Assembly: GCA_034770075.1 (NCBI GenBank)
Contig: CM068377.1
Location: forward strand, 52,756,275 to 52,820,274
Source of the DNA: Aralia elata
Lineage: Eukaryota; Streptophyta; Magnoliopsida; Apiales; Araliaceae
Length of the DNA: 64,000 bases
Direction: 5' to 3'
Shown here: positions 10,923-21,636 of the stretch, piece by piece
Layout: each line of letters begins with the position of its first letter
How positions within the stretch are numbered: the stretch's first letter is position 1
The notes under the pieces: generated by a model
Told to the model about the DNA's origin: nothing
What the model saw: the letters and a program-made list of their open reading frames with translations, nothing else
Database searches by the model: none
Position numbers and translations under genes: made by a program

Positions 10923-12506
10923 GGGGACACACTCGGTCTGATATAACCTTTATCTAACAATTCCTGTAGTTGCACCATCATCTCCTTCATTTCTACAGGT
11001 GCCATTCGATATGGCGACTTCGATATTGGTGCGGTTCCTGGGGCCAAATCGATAACAAACTCGGTTTCCCTGTCCGGCGGCAGTCCCGGAAGTTCATCGG
11101 GGAAGACATCAGCGAATTCCCTCACGATTGGTATTTGACTCATCTCATCCCTGACCTGACGAGTGTCAATTACATGTGCCAGATAACACACGCAACCTTT
11201 CTTAAGCAGTTTCTTGGTTTGCATCATAGTCAGACAACAAGATTGTCTTGGTGACTTATTACCGTAAAATACCACCTTCGACTTATTAGGAGTCTTCAGG
11301 TGTACACATTTCTTTTTACAGTTAATAACTGCTCCGTGAATTGATAGCCAATCCATTCCCAAGATTACATCAAACTCTCCCAGCCGAATTGGTATCAAAT
11401 CCACATTGAGCTTAAATCCTCGCAGTTCAGCACTACAATTCCTATGAATGCATTCTACGAGTATAATTTCCTTGTTTGCTACTTCTACGTTCATAGGGTG
11501 TTCTAACTTTTCACGAGGTAAATTTAACTGACTAGCAAATTCTTTGGAAACAAAAGAGCAAGTAGCACCCGAATCAAATAACACATATGCATTTACATCA
11601 TTGATTGGGATGATACCTGACACCACGTCTTTGGATTCCATGGCATCCTGCACAGTCATGTTGAACGTGCGGGCTGTTGGCCTATTGGCTTGACTGGCTG
11701 GTGGCCCGTAGTTTAATCGGTTGTTGTTTCCACTGTTGTTGTTGCTTCGGTTGCCACTCCCGGCGTCGCCCTTCCTCTTCGGGCAATCCTTGATCTGGTG
11801 GTCAGGTGATCCACAGGAGAAACAACCTCCTTTCGGCTTGTTAGGGCACTGTGGGGCCATGTGCCCAGGTTGTCCACAACGGTAACACACGCTTTTCCCT
11901 TTCATGCATTCTCCCGTGTGGTTCTTGCCACAATTGTTGCACCTACCTGGCTTCTTCACCTCCCCTCCAGATTTGTTTCCCCCGGAGGACTGACTCTCGA
12001 CCCATTTTTGTTTGTTGGGGTTACTGCCCCCGCTGCTTCCTTCCTTCTGACCCTCGTGATCCTTCTTCTTTTCCTGATTATACTTAGTCAGGGCCTCACT
12101 GCCACCCTCTGCAATGATCGCCCTCTCCAACAATTCTGCAAATGTCTTGATTTTCAATACCGCAACGGAACAGTATAACCATGGTTTCAACCCTTGTTCA
12201 AATCTACGAGCTTTCCTTTCCTCTGTGTCGACTTGGTGAGCTGCAAACCGTGCCAACTCATTAAACCTAGCCGCGTACTCAGCCACGGACATGTTTCCTT
12301 ATTTTAGTTCCAGGAACTTGATCTCCATCTCTTGCTTCATGCTCTCTGGAAAGTAATTTTCCAAGAACATCTCCTTAAAGCGTTCCCATGCGACAATGCC
12401 TCCTTCCACTCGGCCCCTGTTGGCCTTCCACTAGTAGTTTGCCTCGCCCTTTAACATGAAGGTAGCAAAACTTGTTTTCTGTTCCTCTGCCACTCGTGCT
12501 ACCTCG
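10850..12506 (-). pseudogene. Element A gag (C-terminal half), protease and RT start
   Basis: Minus strand. From 12506 down it contains the gag core with two nonsense codons (TAG in NY-W-WKAN near 12432 and TAA in ELK-Q-GN near 12300, judged against B). An open 480-codon stretch (12292-10850) then carries three zinc knuckles (CNNCGKNHTGEC; CYRCGQPGHMAPQC; CFSCGSPDHQIKDC), an aspartic protease (YVLFDSGATCSF) and the RT N-terminus (VLFVKKKDGSMRLCIDY). The gag N-terminus lies at 27870-28133 beyond inserted element B. Part of this segment (from about 11674) is duplicated at 22894-23730, with the same two stops. Confidence 0.9.
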
Positions 12507-12511
12507 AAGAC
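12507..12511. repeat. Target-site duplication AAGAC of element B (copies 23726-23730 and 27865-27869)
   Basis: AAGAC precedes the LTR start TGTGACG at 12512 and follows the LTR end ATTACA at 27864. A third copy precedes the second full LTR at 23731, because the A-gag/LTR junction has been duplicated. Confidence 0.92.
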
Positions 12512-15500
12512 TGTGACGCCCCCAAATTCGGGTCTCCAATACCCGGATCCGGTCATCACGATCCAATACAAACATTCACCTCTAACAACATATGGGAACT
12601 AAAATGCGGAATAAAATAAACATACGTTGTTCATTACAAGGTGTTACTAGTCCCAGAATACAAATAACCTTAAACACATACACAATTCGTACCCTATTAA
12701 CTATCAGGGATTTAATTACACTATAGTAATTAACTACACAAAATTTTATCTTCTGCTACATGAAGTCTATCACTTCATCTTTTCCTTCCCTTTGTTCTTC
12801 CCTGACGTCTCGGGTTTAGCTGCAATGAGATCATGATATAACAAGAATGAGCAACGAGTTTGCCCATCAAGTTTAAAGTATGACAATAAGGATATATCAT
12901 GATGAAGGGATATTAAGGAATTTCAACATTAGAAAAATAAGAAGCAAGAACAATAATTGCTTTTAGAACAATTGATAGTCAAATAGACTTTGAACGATAA
13001 CTTCCAAAGGAGTCAATAGCTGGTTGACCCTCTGGTTACTGGCTACAGAATAACGTACTTGAGGGGATCAGCCTCGCGTACCCTATGTATATGCATAACA
13101 TTTAATTCTGCTACTTGTACCTTATATACGGTACGTGGGATACTCCCTTATAAATAAAGGGGTGTTCATACAGTCTAAGAATCCTTACCATTGATTGTTT
13201 CAGATAGCTTTTATAAATTCTCACATATTTGTCTGACCGAACAAAGGTTCAGACTTAACCATGAATGGTTTATAAATTCCTGAATTTAAATATACGAATT
13301 TCAATTGCACGAGTGCGAATGGCAATAAATATACAGATGTGGAATAATTTTGAAAGTAATTAGACCACTTAAGGCATGCTTGGAGATAAAAACTCAAGCT
13401 TAAAGAATAACTTGCAACAATATATATATATACCTTTTTGCACGAATTAAAAATAGTGCATAAGGCTTAGAAATTTGCTCAATGTAAAAGTTGAGTAAAG
13501 AAGAACTTGCAATAATGTAAGAAGTTTAGAGTTAGGAACTTGCCTGTTTGCTCAGCTACAAAAAATTCTAGCTTTACTTAATTGATCTTGAGTGACCTAT
13601 CATTGGGTAAAGTCGATTTTATCAATTAACAGTTGTATATTGGCACCTCTCACTATACCTTTTACTCAACAGGTAAAATTCACCATCTATATTTAATTAC
13701 TATTCCACATTAGCTAAACAGAAATTAATAATCTTTAGCTATTAAATGGATGGTAGCTAATCATGATTACTTATTCTTTGGTTTCCCCGGATTTATTACC
13801 CTTATCAGTCCCTGAACATGGTTTAACAATCCTTATTTATTACGATAATAATTATCTCATTACCTTTAGTCATACTTAATTATTATCAAATATTATTTGA
13901 ATAACAATTAAATATTTACTATCTTATTTATTATTTATTGATAAATGATAAGTAACTATTTATTAACTTTACTTATACTTAATTATTATTTACGATTAAA
14001 TAATAATTAAATATTTATTACCTTTATTTATTATTTATCGATAAATAATAAATAATTATTTGTTAACCTTGTTCATTATCATTTAATATTAATTAAATAA
14101 TAATTAAATATCTATTATCTTTATTTATTATTTAATGTTAAATAATAAATAATCATTTTATTAACTATATTCATACTTAATTATTATTACTTAAATAATA
14201 GTTAAATATTTATTATCTTTATCTATTATTTATTGATAAATAATAAATAATTTATTTCATTGAATATTTGTTATCTTTATTTATCACTTATTGACAAATA
14301 ATCAAATTATTAACTTAATTCATACTTGATTATTATTTAATAGTAATTAAGCAATAATCAAATATTTATTAGCTTTATTTATTAGTTAAGGATAAATAAT
14401 AAATGATTAAATTATTAACTGTATTCATATGTATTTATTATTCATTAATAATTATTTTATTAGCTTTATTCATATTTAATCATTATTATTATTAAATAAT
14501 AATTAAATATTTAGTACTTTGTATTTATTGATAACTAGTAATAATTTTATTTATTGGTTTTAATAGCTAGATAATTACAAGAGCATTTTAACTAAAACTA
14601 GTTAACCAATAATTTAGCCATTACTAGCATAGTTAATTTAACAATTTAGGCAACCATTAGACTTCATTTGTTAATTATTTTTGCTTGAATAATCCAATGA
14701 ATTACAACCAATTTGGAAATTGACTAACTTATTGCCTAACACCACTAAACATCACAGTTCCTGCAATAACCTTTCAAGCTCATTGCAGCCCAACAAGAAC
14801 AACACAGTACTGATTCCCCACATTAAAACCAACCCAGACAAGGTAACCCCGTACCAGTCTCTTAACTGAGGGGACCAACACAATGAAATGCTACTATATG
14901 TATAAATTTCACAATAGTACAGTCCCAAAACAGGCATATAAAAACTAATTTCACCGGCTGCTAGAACCTTTAAGGTTCATAATTAACAGCTTCTCAATCA
15001 ACTATGGAATACCATACACTGTATAGTAGAATCAATGCCAACACAGCACAGTTGGTAATACAAAAACCAAGTATACAAGAAAAAAAATTTTTGTACAAAA
15101 CCCAAAACAGAGGACTATCTCAGTGCTATAAACGAATCCAATATCTTATTACCAGGTTTCCCAAATCAAAACCAAACAAGGATATTAACAATTCATTACC
15201 AGATTTTAAACCCAAAAATTATAATACAATGTTCTGAGTTCTCAAACCCAAGCAGTTACAATACTTATAAAGTGTAACCTAAATCAACAAGACCATAACA
15301 GTAGCTTAATAGCCTATTTTCTATACCTTGTGTTTGATCGCGCCGCTGTCCTCCTCCTTCTCCTACAGTACACCACCCAACCAGTGGACATTCACGGCTA
15401 GTCTTCCCTGCTCCCTTTCTTCTCTGAATTTCCTCTTCCTCTAATTTGAAACCCTAATTTTTGTCTAAATTTCAAACCCTGATTTAGGACTCACAATCAA

Positions 15501-15536
15501 AGGGTTCGGCAACTATGGTTTAGGGGATGGGGGTCC

Positions 15537-15545
15537 AATTTATAG
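15537..15545 (-). promoter_or_regulatory. Putative TATA box of LTR B
   Basis: CTATAAATT on the minus strand about 1.1 kb into the LTR; same position class as in LTR A, repeated at 26756-26764. The purine/pyrimidine flanks (GGGGGTCC just downstream) are also shared by both B LTRs. Confidence 0.6.
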
Positions 15546-16119
15546 AAGAAATTTGACCCAAATGGATTTGGGTATTACCTAGATGACCGGTTAAGGACCG
15601 TTGGTAGGAAGGGGGACAGCGACGGCGACTCACCGGCTGGCCTTTGAGCCGTGTGCCTCGCCGGTCACTTCGCCGAAAACCTGGGACCTTTGGTCCGTTT
15701 GATTTCTTCTGCTCGGTTGCTCCCTCAAACCCTCGAGTAACCGTCGGTCGACGTCCCTCCCGTCTTTCACTTGTCTGGCCAATTTGTGACGCCGCCGGCT
15801 CCTTCCTCGCGTGCCGTCCAGCTCGATTGATTGAAGTCTGGGGTCGGACGTTCCCTCCCGTCTTTCGCTTGGCTGTGGATTTGAGGGGCTAGGGATTGCT
15901 ACTTGAGAGATTAGGCTGATAGGATTTCCCCCAATTTGATTTCTTTGTCGGTATGAACCCCTCCCCATATGCGTTTACCAGTTGACCCAATTTGAGGGGA
16001 ACGGGTACAACCCGTGGCTAGACAACCCGACTGAAGAGAGGATTGGCTCAACCCAATTGGTTTAGTGACCAATTCAGTCCACTTGGGTTGGACCCAACTG
16101 AAATGAAGAAATTGGGGTC

Positions 16120-16294
16120 GGCCCAATTAGAAACACAATAGTTATGGACTCAGATTATCAAGATGGAAATTTGGGCCAATCCAATAAAAATGACCCAATT
16201 TAATTACCTTGACTAGCCCACTCATTTGACTCAATCAGGAAAGGGATTTGGCCCAATCCGGAAATGAAATAAAATAAAAGGAAAGAAATGGGCC
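16120..16294 (-). promoter_or_regulatory. Cluster of TGGGCC/GGCCCA motifs in U3 of LTR B
   Basis: Four GGCCCA/TGGGCC hexamers (about 16120, 16172, 16250, 16289), mostly adjacent to CCAAT-like bases. LTR A has a comparable cluster at 7697-7777. TGGGCY is the site II element bound by plant TCP factors in promoters active in dividing cells (family knowledge); use here is inferred from position upstream of the TATA box. Confidence 0.45.
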
Positions 16295-16645
16295 AGTTCA
16301 ATCAAAATAACATTATGGTTTTATTATTTTAATTGAATAATTAATCAAATTAATTAGTTAAATGTTTGTTTTACCCATAATTCTTGCCCCGAATCCTTTA
16401 ATAAAATATCTTTATTTATTATTTTCCCAAATTCCTGGCAAATCAAATCTTAGGGTCAACTCACTAATTTAATTAAACTATTAATGAGTCCCTTTAATGC
16501 ACAGAAAATTATTGGACCACGTATTTATATAATTAAATAATAATAATACTCACATGGATCTAATTAAATTCGAAAAATTTAGTATAGTGAATTTATTTAT
16601 TAAAATAAATTCGATACAATGTTTTAAAAATTCTCGGACATTACA

Positions 16646-16658
16646 TCCTCTCCCCCTT
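16646..16658 (-). other. Polypurine tract of element B
   Basis: Minus-strand AAGGGGGAGAGGA immediately before the LTR start, identical to that of element A. Confidence 0.85.
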
Positions 16659-16692
16659 ATAAAAATTCCGTCCTCGGAATTTCAATCCAAGG

Positions 16693-17733
16693 TTACTTGA
16701 ATAACTGGGGGTAATTCGCTCTCATTTTCTCTTCGAGTTCCCATGTAGCCTCTTCTACCGCGTGATTTCTCCAGAGAACTTTCACCGAGTGAATGATTTT
16801 ATTCCTCAGCTTCTGCTCTTTTCTATCCAGTATTTGAACAGGAATCTCCTCGTACGATAAATCTCTTTCGACTTGAATTGGTTCATAGGAGATAACATGT
16901 TTGTAATCTGGCTTATACGGACGCAACACTGATACGTGGAACACGTTGTGGATGTGCTCAAGTTCAGGAGGTAATGCTACCTCGTACGCCACTTCGCCTA
17001 TTCTCCTCAGAATCTCGAACGGTCCTATGAACCTAGGGCTCAGCTTGCCCTTCTTCCCAAAACGGATCTTCCCCTTCCATGGAGATACCTTCAGAAACAC
17101 AAAGCTACCAACTTCAAAGTCTCGTTTCTGACGATGTAAGTCGGCATACTTCTTCTGACGATCTTGAGCTGCTACTAACCGCTGTCTTATTACCTTAATA
17201 ATTTCCACGGTTTGTTGTACCAATTCTGGTCCCAACAACCTCCGTTCACCAACTTCATCCCAACACAACGGTGTTCGACACTTTCTTCCGTATAATGCTG
17301 CGTACGGTGGCATACCAATGCTAGCATGGTAACTATTGTTGTAGGCGAACTCTACCAGTGGCAAATGATCGTCCCAGCTGCCACTTAAGTCCATCACCAC
17401 TGTTCGGAGCATATCCTCTAGAGTCTGAATTGTTCGCTCACTCTGACCATCAGTCTGAGGGTGATATGCTGTACTCATTCTTAACTGTGTTCCCAGTCTT
17501 TCTTGTAGACTTCTCCAAAAATTTGACGTGAAGAGCGGATCTCTGTCAGACACGATAGATACCGGCACTCCATGTCGTGATACTATTTCCTTCACGTAAA
17601 GTTTCGCCAACTGTTCCAATTTGTACCTGATCTTGATCGGTAGAAAGTGGGCAGACTTGGTCAACCGATCTACGATCACCCAGATGGCGTCTAGACCCTT
17701 TTGTGTTGTTGGGAGTCCTACCACAAAATCCAT
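16693..17733 (-). CDS. Element B pol: integrase core and chromodomain (frame continues from upstream pol past a TGA)
   Basis: 346 codons in the same frame as the pol ORF upstream, separated only by a TGA at 17746-17748 (a Trp codon TGG would be expected). The first Met shown here is internal to the polyprotein. Integrase residues are intact: Asp in MDFVVGLP, Asp in VSDRDPLF, Glu in DGQSERTIQ. PPYAALYG has Ala where A has Glu, but that Glu is not part of the DDE triad. The C-terminal chromodomain (EEIPVQILDRKEQKL ... HAVEEATWELEEKMRANY) is complete and ends just before the LTR. Confidence 0.93.
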   Translation of the reverse strand: MDFVVGLPTTQKGLDAIWVIVDRLTKSAHFLPIKIRYKLEQLAKLYVKEIVSRHGVPVSIVSDRDPLFTSNFWRSLQERLGTQLRMSTAYHPQTDGQSERTIQTLEDMLRTVVMDLSGSWDDHLPLVEFAYNNSYHASIGMPPYAALYGRKCRTPLCWDEVGERRLLGPELVQQTVEIIKVIRQRLVAAQDRQKKYADLHRQKRDFEVGSFVFLKVSPWKGKIRFGKKGKLSPRFIGPFEILRRIGEVAYEVALPPELEHIHNVFHVSVLRPYKPDYKHVISYEPIQVERDLSYEEIPVQILDRKEQKLRNKIIHSVKVLWRNHAVEEATWELEEKMRANYPQLFK

Positions 17734-17745
17734 AGTTATGTGCTC

Positions 17746-19683
17746 TCACTTCCACTCGGGAATCTCTAAGGGTTGCAACAATCCGCTCGGCCGTTGGTGC
17801 TCAGCCTTGATCCGTTGACAAGTTAAACACCGGCTGACGAACTCTGCAACTTCTCCTTTCAAATGCGGCCACCAATAATGTTGACGAAGATCTTGATACA
17901 TCTTGGTGCTACCCGGATGTACCGAAAATCTCGTATTATGGGCCTCCTGCAAAATCTCTTCCCTTAAGTCTGGTACGTAGGGTATCCAGATCCTTCCCTC
18001 GAATCTCAGCAATCCTGTGCTGTCAACCTTATACTTCGAGGCTTTTCCCTCTGATAACTGTTTCTTAATGTCAATGCATTCTTCGTCAAATTCTTGAGCC
18101 TCCTTTATCTTATCCAGTAGAGTCGGGCCTGCCGTTACGGTACACAACTTTTCGTCCGTCTCCATCGGATACTTAACCTCCAGTTCCAGGCGTTCGAAGT
18201 CCCGTATCAATTCCTCCTGGACTGTGAGCTGCATCAATTTCACCTTGCCCTTTCTACTCAAGGCATCATCCACTACATTCGCTTTTCCCGAATGGTATAG
18301 AATATCACAGTCGTAGTCTTTGATCAATTCCAACCATCGGCGCTGCCTCATGTTCAGCTCCTTTTGAGTGAAGATATATTTCAGACTTTTGTGATCCGTA
18401 TATATCTCGCACTTCTCACCGTATAGGTAGTGCCTCCAAATCTTCAAGGCGAAAACTACGGCTGCTAACTCCAAGTCATGAGTTGGGTAACCCTTCTCAT
18501 AGTCCTTCAGTTGACGTGATGCGTACGCCACGACCTTACCGTGCTGCATCAGCACACAGCCAAGACCTTTGTGCGACGCATCGCTATACACTACGAAACC
18601 CCTAGTGTTGTTGGGTAAGGTCAACACCGGTGCTTGGCTAAGTCTCTTCTTCAGCTCCATAAAACTTTCCTCACATTTCTCCAACCAAACGAACTTGACT
18701 ATTTTCCTGGTGAGATTGGTCAATGGCGATGCTATCTTTGAAAAATCTTGTATGAATCTTCGATAGTATCCCGCTAATCCCAAGAAACTCCGGATCTCTG
18801 TTGGCGTCTTCGGCTGTTCCCAGTTGATAACTGCTTCTACTTTTACTGGGTCCACCGAAACACCATTCTTGTCTATGATATGACCCAGAAACTGCACTCT
18901 CTGCAACCAAAACTCACACTTAGAAAACTTTGCATACAATTTCTCCCTCCTGAGAGCTTCTAATACAATCTTTAAATGTTCAGTATGTTCCTCCTCTGTT
19001 CCTGAATACACCAAGATGTCATCGATGAATACAACTACGAACTTGTCCAAGTACTGCTTGAACACTCTGTTCATCATATCCATGAATGCTGCTGGTGCAT
19101 TCGTCAATCCAAAAGACATTACCAGAAACTCGAAGTGCCCGTAACGAGTTCTGAATGCAGTCTTCGGGATATCTTCCTGCCTCACCTTCAGCTGATGATA
19201 GCCTGTCCTTAGGTCAATTTTTGAAAAGTATTTCGCTCCCTTAAGTTGATTAAATAGATCGTCAATCCTAGGAAGCGGATACCTATTCTTAATTGTAACT
19301 TTGTTCAACTCCCGATAGTCGATACACAGTCTCATCGAACCATCTTTCTTCTTAACAAACAGAACCGGCGCTCCCCATGGGGACACGCTTGGTCTGATGT
19401 AACCTTTATCTAACAGTTCCTGTAGTTGCACCATCAACTCCTTCATCTCTACAGGTGCCATTCGATACGGCGGCTTAGATATTGGTGCGGTTCCCGGTGC
19501 CAAATCGATCACGAACTCGGTTTCCCTGTCCGGTGGCAGTCCTGGAAGTTCATCGGGGAAGACATCAGCGAAATCCCTCACGATGGGTATTTGACTCATC
19601 TCATCCCCGACCTGTCGCGTATCGACCACATGGGCCAAATAACACACGCAACCTTTCTTAAGTAATCTCCTTGTTTGCATCAT
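17746..19683 (-). CDS. Element B pol: reverse transcriptase, RNase H, integrase zinc domain
   Basis: 645 codons on the minus strand. RT: YRMAPVEMKELMVQLQELLD, then KIDLRTGYHQLKVRQED, and the catalytic FVVVFIDD near residue 219. RNase H: VYSDASHKGLGCVLMQ near residue 370 and YTDHKSLKYIF. Integrase HHCC segment about residues 585-625, ending in SRCLTCQRIKAEHQR. It is in the same frame as gag upstream (stop at 19702-19704) and as the integrase core downstream, so a single gag-pol polyprotein is implied. The ORF ends at a TGA replacing an expected TGG. The first Met is internal to the polyprotein. Confidence 0.95.
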   Translation of the reverse strand: MMQTRRLLKKGCVCYLAHVVDTRQVGDEMSQIPIVRDFADVFPDELPGLPPDRETEFVIDLAPGTAPISKPPYRMAPVEMKELMVQLQELLDKGYIRPSVSPWGAPVLFVKKKDGSMRLCIDYRELNKVTIKNRYPLPRIDDLFNQLKGAKYFSKIDLRTGYHQLKVRQEDIPKTAFRTRYGHFEFLVMSFGLTNAPAAFMDMMNRVFKQYLDKFVVVFIDDILVYSGTEEEHTEHLKIVLEALRREKLYAKFSKCEFWLQRVQFLGHIIDKNGVSVDPVKVEAVINWEQPKTPTEIRSFLGLAGYYRRFIQDFSKIASPLTNLTRKIVKFVWLEKCEESFMELKKRLSQAPVLTLPNNTRGFVVYSDASHKGLGCVLMQHGKVVAYASRQLKDYEKGYPTHDLELAAVVFALKIWRHYLYGEKCEIYTDHKSLKYIFTQKELNMRQRRWLELIKDYDCDILYHSGKANVVDDALSRKGKVKLMQLTVQEELIRDFERLELEVKYPMETDEKLCTVTAGPTLLDKIKEAQEFDEECIDIKKQLSEGKASKYKVDSTGLLRFEGRIWIPYVPDLREEILQEAHNTRFSVHPGSTKMYQDLRQHYWWPHLKGEVAEFVSRCLTCQRIKAEHQRPSGLLQPLEIPEWK

Positions 19684-19701
19684 AGTAAGACAACAAGATT
19701 G

Positions 19702-21240
19702 TCATGGTGACTTACTACCATAAAATACCACCTTCGACTTATTAGGAGTCCTCAGGTGTACACATTTCTTTTGACAGTCAATAACTGCTCCGTGAATTGA
19801 TAACCAATCCATTCCCAGGATTACATCAAACTCTCCCAGTCGAATTGGTACCAAATCCACATTGAGCTTAAATCCTCGCAATTCAGCACAACAATTCCTA
19901 TGAATGCATTCTACGGGGATAATTTCCTTGTTTGCTACTTCTACGTTCATAGGGTGTTCTAACTTTTCACAAGGTAACTTTAATTGACTAGCAAGTTCTT
20001 CGGAAACGAAAGAGCAAGTAGCACCCGAATCAAATAACACATATGCATTTATATCATTGATTGGGATGATACCTGACACCACGTCCTTGGATTCCATTGC
20101 ATCCTGGACAGTCATGTTAAACGTGCGGGCTGTCGGCCTGTTAGCTTGACTGGCTGGTGCCCCATAGCTCAGCCGGTTATTGTTCTCGCTGTTGTTGTTC
20201 CTGTTGCCACTCCCGGCGTCACCCTTCTTCTTCGGACAATCCCTCATTTGGTGGTCGGGTGCTCCACATGAAAAACATCCCCCCTTTGGCTTATTTTGAC
20301 ATTGGGGAGCCATGTGTCCCGGTTGCCCACATCGGTAACAAACACTCTTTCCCTTCATGCATTCTCCCATGTGGTTCTTGCCACAATTACTGCACCTGCC
20401 TGGCTTCTTCGCCTCCCCTCCAGACTGGTTTCCTCCGGGTTTATTACTCCCGAGTGATTGGCTTTCATTCCATTTGCGCTTATTGGGGTTGCTGCCCCCG
20501 CTGCTTCCTGACTTCTGGCCTTCATGACCCTTCTTCTTTTCCTGATTATACTTAGCCAGGGCCTCACTGCCACCCTCTCCAATGATTGCCCTCTCCATCA
20601 ACTCTGCAAATGTCTTGATTTTTAGTACCGCAATCGAACGGTATAACCATGGTTTCAACCCTTGCTCAAACCTACGAGCTTTCCTTTCCTCGGTGCTGAC
20701 CTGGTGAGTTGCAAACCGTGCCAACTCATTGAACTTAGCTGCGTACTCCGCCACAGACATGTTCCCTTGTTTTAGTTCCAGGAACTTGATCTCCATCTCT
20801 TGCTTCATGCTCTCTGGAAAGTAATTTTCCAAGAACATTTCCTTAAAACGATCCCAAGCGACAGTGCCTTCTTCCACTCGGCCTCTGTTGGCCTTCCACC
20901 AGTAGTTTGCCTCGCCTTTTAACATGAAGGTAGCAAAACTTGTTTTCTGTTCCTCTGCCACCCGTGCTACCTCAAAGACCTTCTCCATCTCTTCTATCCA
21001 GGTCTGCGCTTCGATTGGGTTAAGAGTTCCCTTGAACTCAGGTGGTCCGACCAATTTGAAATCCTTGAAATTTGCCAGATGATGCACTGGCCCGGCCGCT
21101 GCTTGGGCCCCTCCCTGTGGCGGCCTTGATTGCATGGCTTCTGCAAGCATTTCGGCGAATATCCTCATTGGGTTGGATTGATTTCCAACTTCGCTCTCTG
21201 ATTCCTCAACTCGTTGGTTACGTGGCCTTCCTCTCGGCAT
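19702..21240 (-). CDS. Element B gag and protease
   Basis: 512 codons starting MPRGRPRNQRVEESE. Retrotransposon gag core about residues 60-200 (FKLVGPPEFKGTLNPIEAQ ... FLELKQGNMSVAEYAAKF). Three zinc knuckles about 283-340: CSNCGKNHMGEC (non-canonical spacing), CYRCGQPGHMAPQC and CFSCGAPDHQMRDC (both CX2CX4HX4C). Aspartic protease with VLFDSGATCSF near residue 403. It ends in a TGA (SKSP-stop-QSC) where element A has an Arg codon in the same context. With the next two ORFs it makes one 1,516-codon frame. It would form the particle, bind RNA and cleave the polyprotein. Confidence 0.95.
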   Translation of the reverse strand: MPRGRPRNQRVEESESEVGNQSNPMRIFAEMLAEAMQSRPPQGGAQAAAGPVHHLANFKDFKLVGPPEFKGTLNPIEAQTWIEEMEKVFEVARVAEEQKTSFATFMLKGEANYWWKANRGRVEEGTVAWDRFKEMFLENYFPESMKQEMEIKFLELKQGNMSVAEYAAKFNELARFATHQVSTEERKARRFEQGLKPWLYRSIAVLKIKTFAELMERAIIGEGGSEALAKYNQEKKKGHEGQKSGSSGGSNPNKRKWNESQSLGSNKPGGNQSGGEAKKPGRCSNCGKNHMGECMKGKSVCYRCGQPGHMAPQCQNKPKGGCFSCGAPDHQMRDCPKKKGDAGSGNRNNNSENNNRLSYGAPASQANRPTARTFNMTVQDAMESKDVVSGIIPINDINAYVLFDSGATCSFVSEELASQLKLPCEKLEHPMNVEVANKEIIPVECIHRNCCAELRGFKLNVDLVPIRLGEFDVILGMDWLSIHGAVIDCQKKCVHLRTPNKSKVVFYGSKSP

Positions 21241-21636
21241 GATCTGAATAAGGAATTTGATGACTTTTACCTATAGATTTACATTTCGCACGACATGTCA
21301 TTAAAATTAGTAATCAAGGGCAAAATATCTATCAACACATTTGATTTAAGTGAAACATTTGCATTTATATTCATATACCACTGTTTTATTACAAGACTAA
21401 ACCTGTGGCATACTGCTATAAATGCGCCACTGCGTGCCCTATCCCTCAATAACCTTTCCCCCTAGACAAAAGTGGGGAATCCTAATCTTTCATCCCTAAA
21501 GATCACAAAAGTTGGGGTTTAACTGCTACCCCAAGTCTAAATACAATATAAAGTTTCACAAATCACACATGAATACGTCCCTAATATAACAAAAAGTGGG
21601 ACTGACTATACTAAAGAAATCAACTGCTCCATCAAA
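21241..21636 (-). other. Spacer between leader ORF and gag of element B
   Basis: About 400 bp with no gene. It carries recurring AAAAGTGGGG/AAAAGTTGGGG motifs (21470-21600), also present in the corresponding spacers of A (28340-28490) and C (42550-42660), where CCC-ACTTTT repeats on the sense strand. Its position just upstream of gag suggests a leader/packaging region (inference). Confidence 0.5.

Larger units (their letters stand above)
12512..16645 (-). repeat. 3' LTR of element B
   Basis: The 4,134-bp LTR starts TGTAATGTCCGAG on the minus strand (16645) and ends GGGGGCGTCACA (12512). It has the same layout as the A LTR: TGGGCC/GGCCCA cluster 16120-16294, TATA box 15537-15545, GC-rich segment 15600-15900, AT-rich palindromic block 13840-14540, hairpin motif 12841-12870. 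Its TG and CA ends match the A LTR, but the body is clearly diverged, so A and B are related yet distinct subfamilies. Confidence 0.92.

Noticed and set aside
15630..15968. 112-codon Arg/Ser-rich minus-strand frame, repeated at 26849-27187
   Set aside because: Lies in the GC-rich part of LTR B; repetition is only because the LTR is duplicated; LTR A lacks it.
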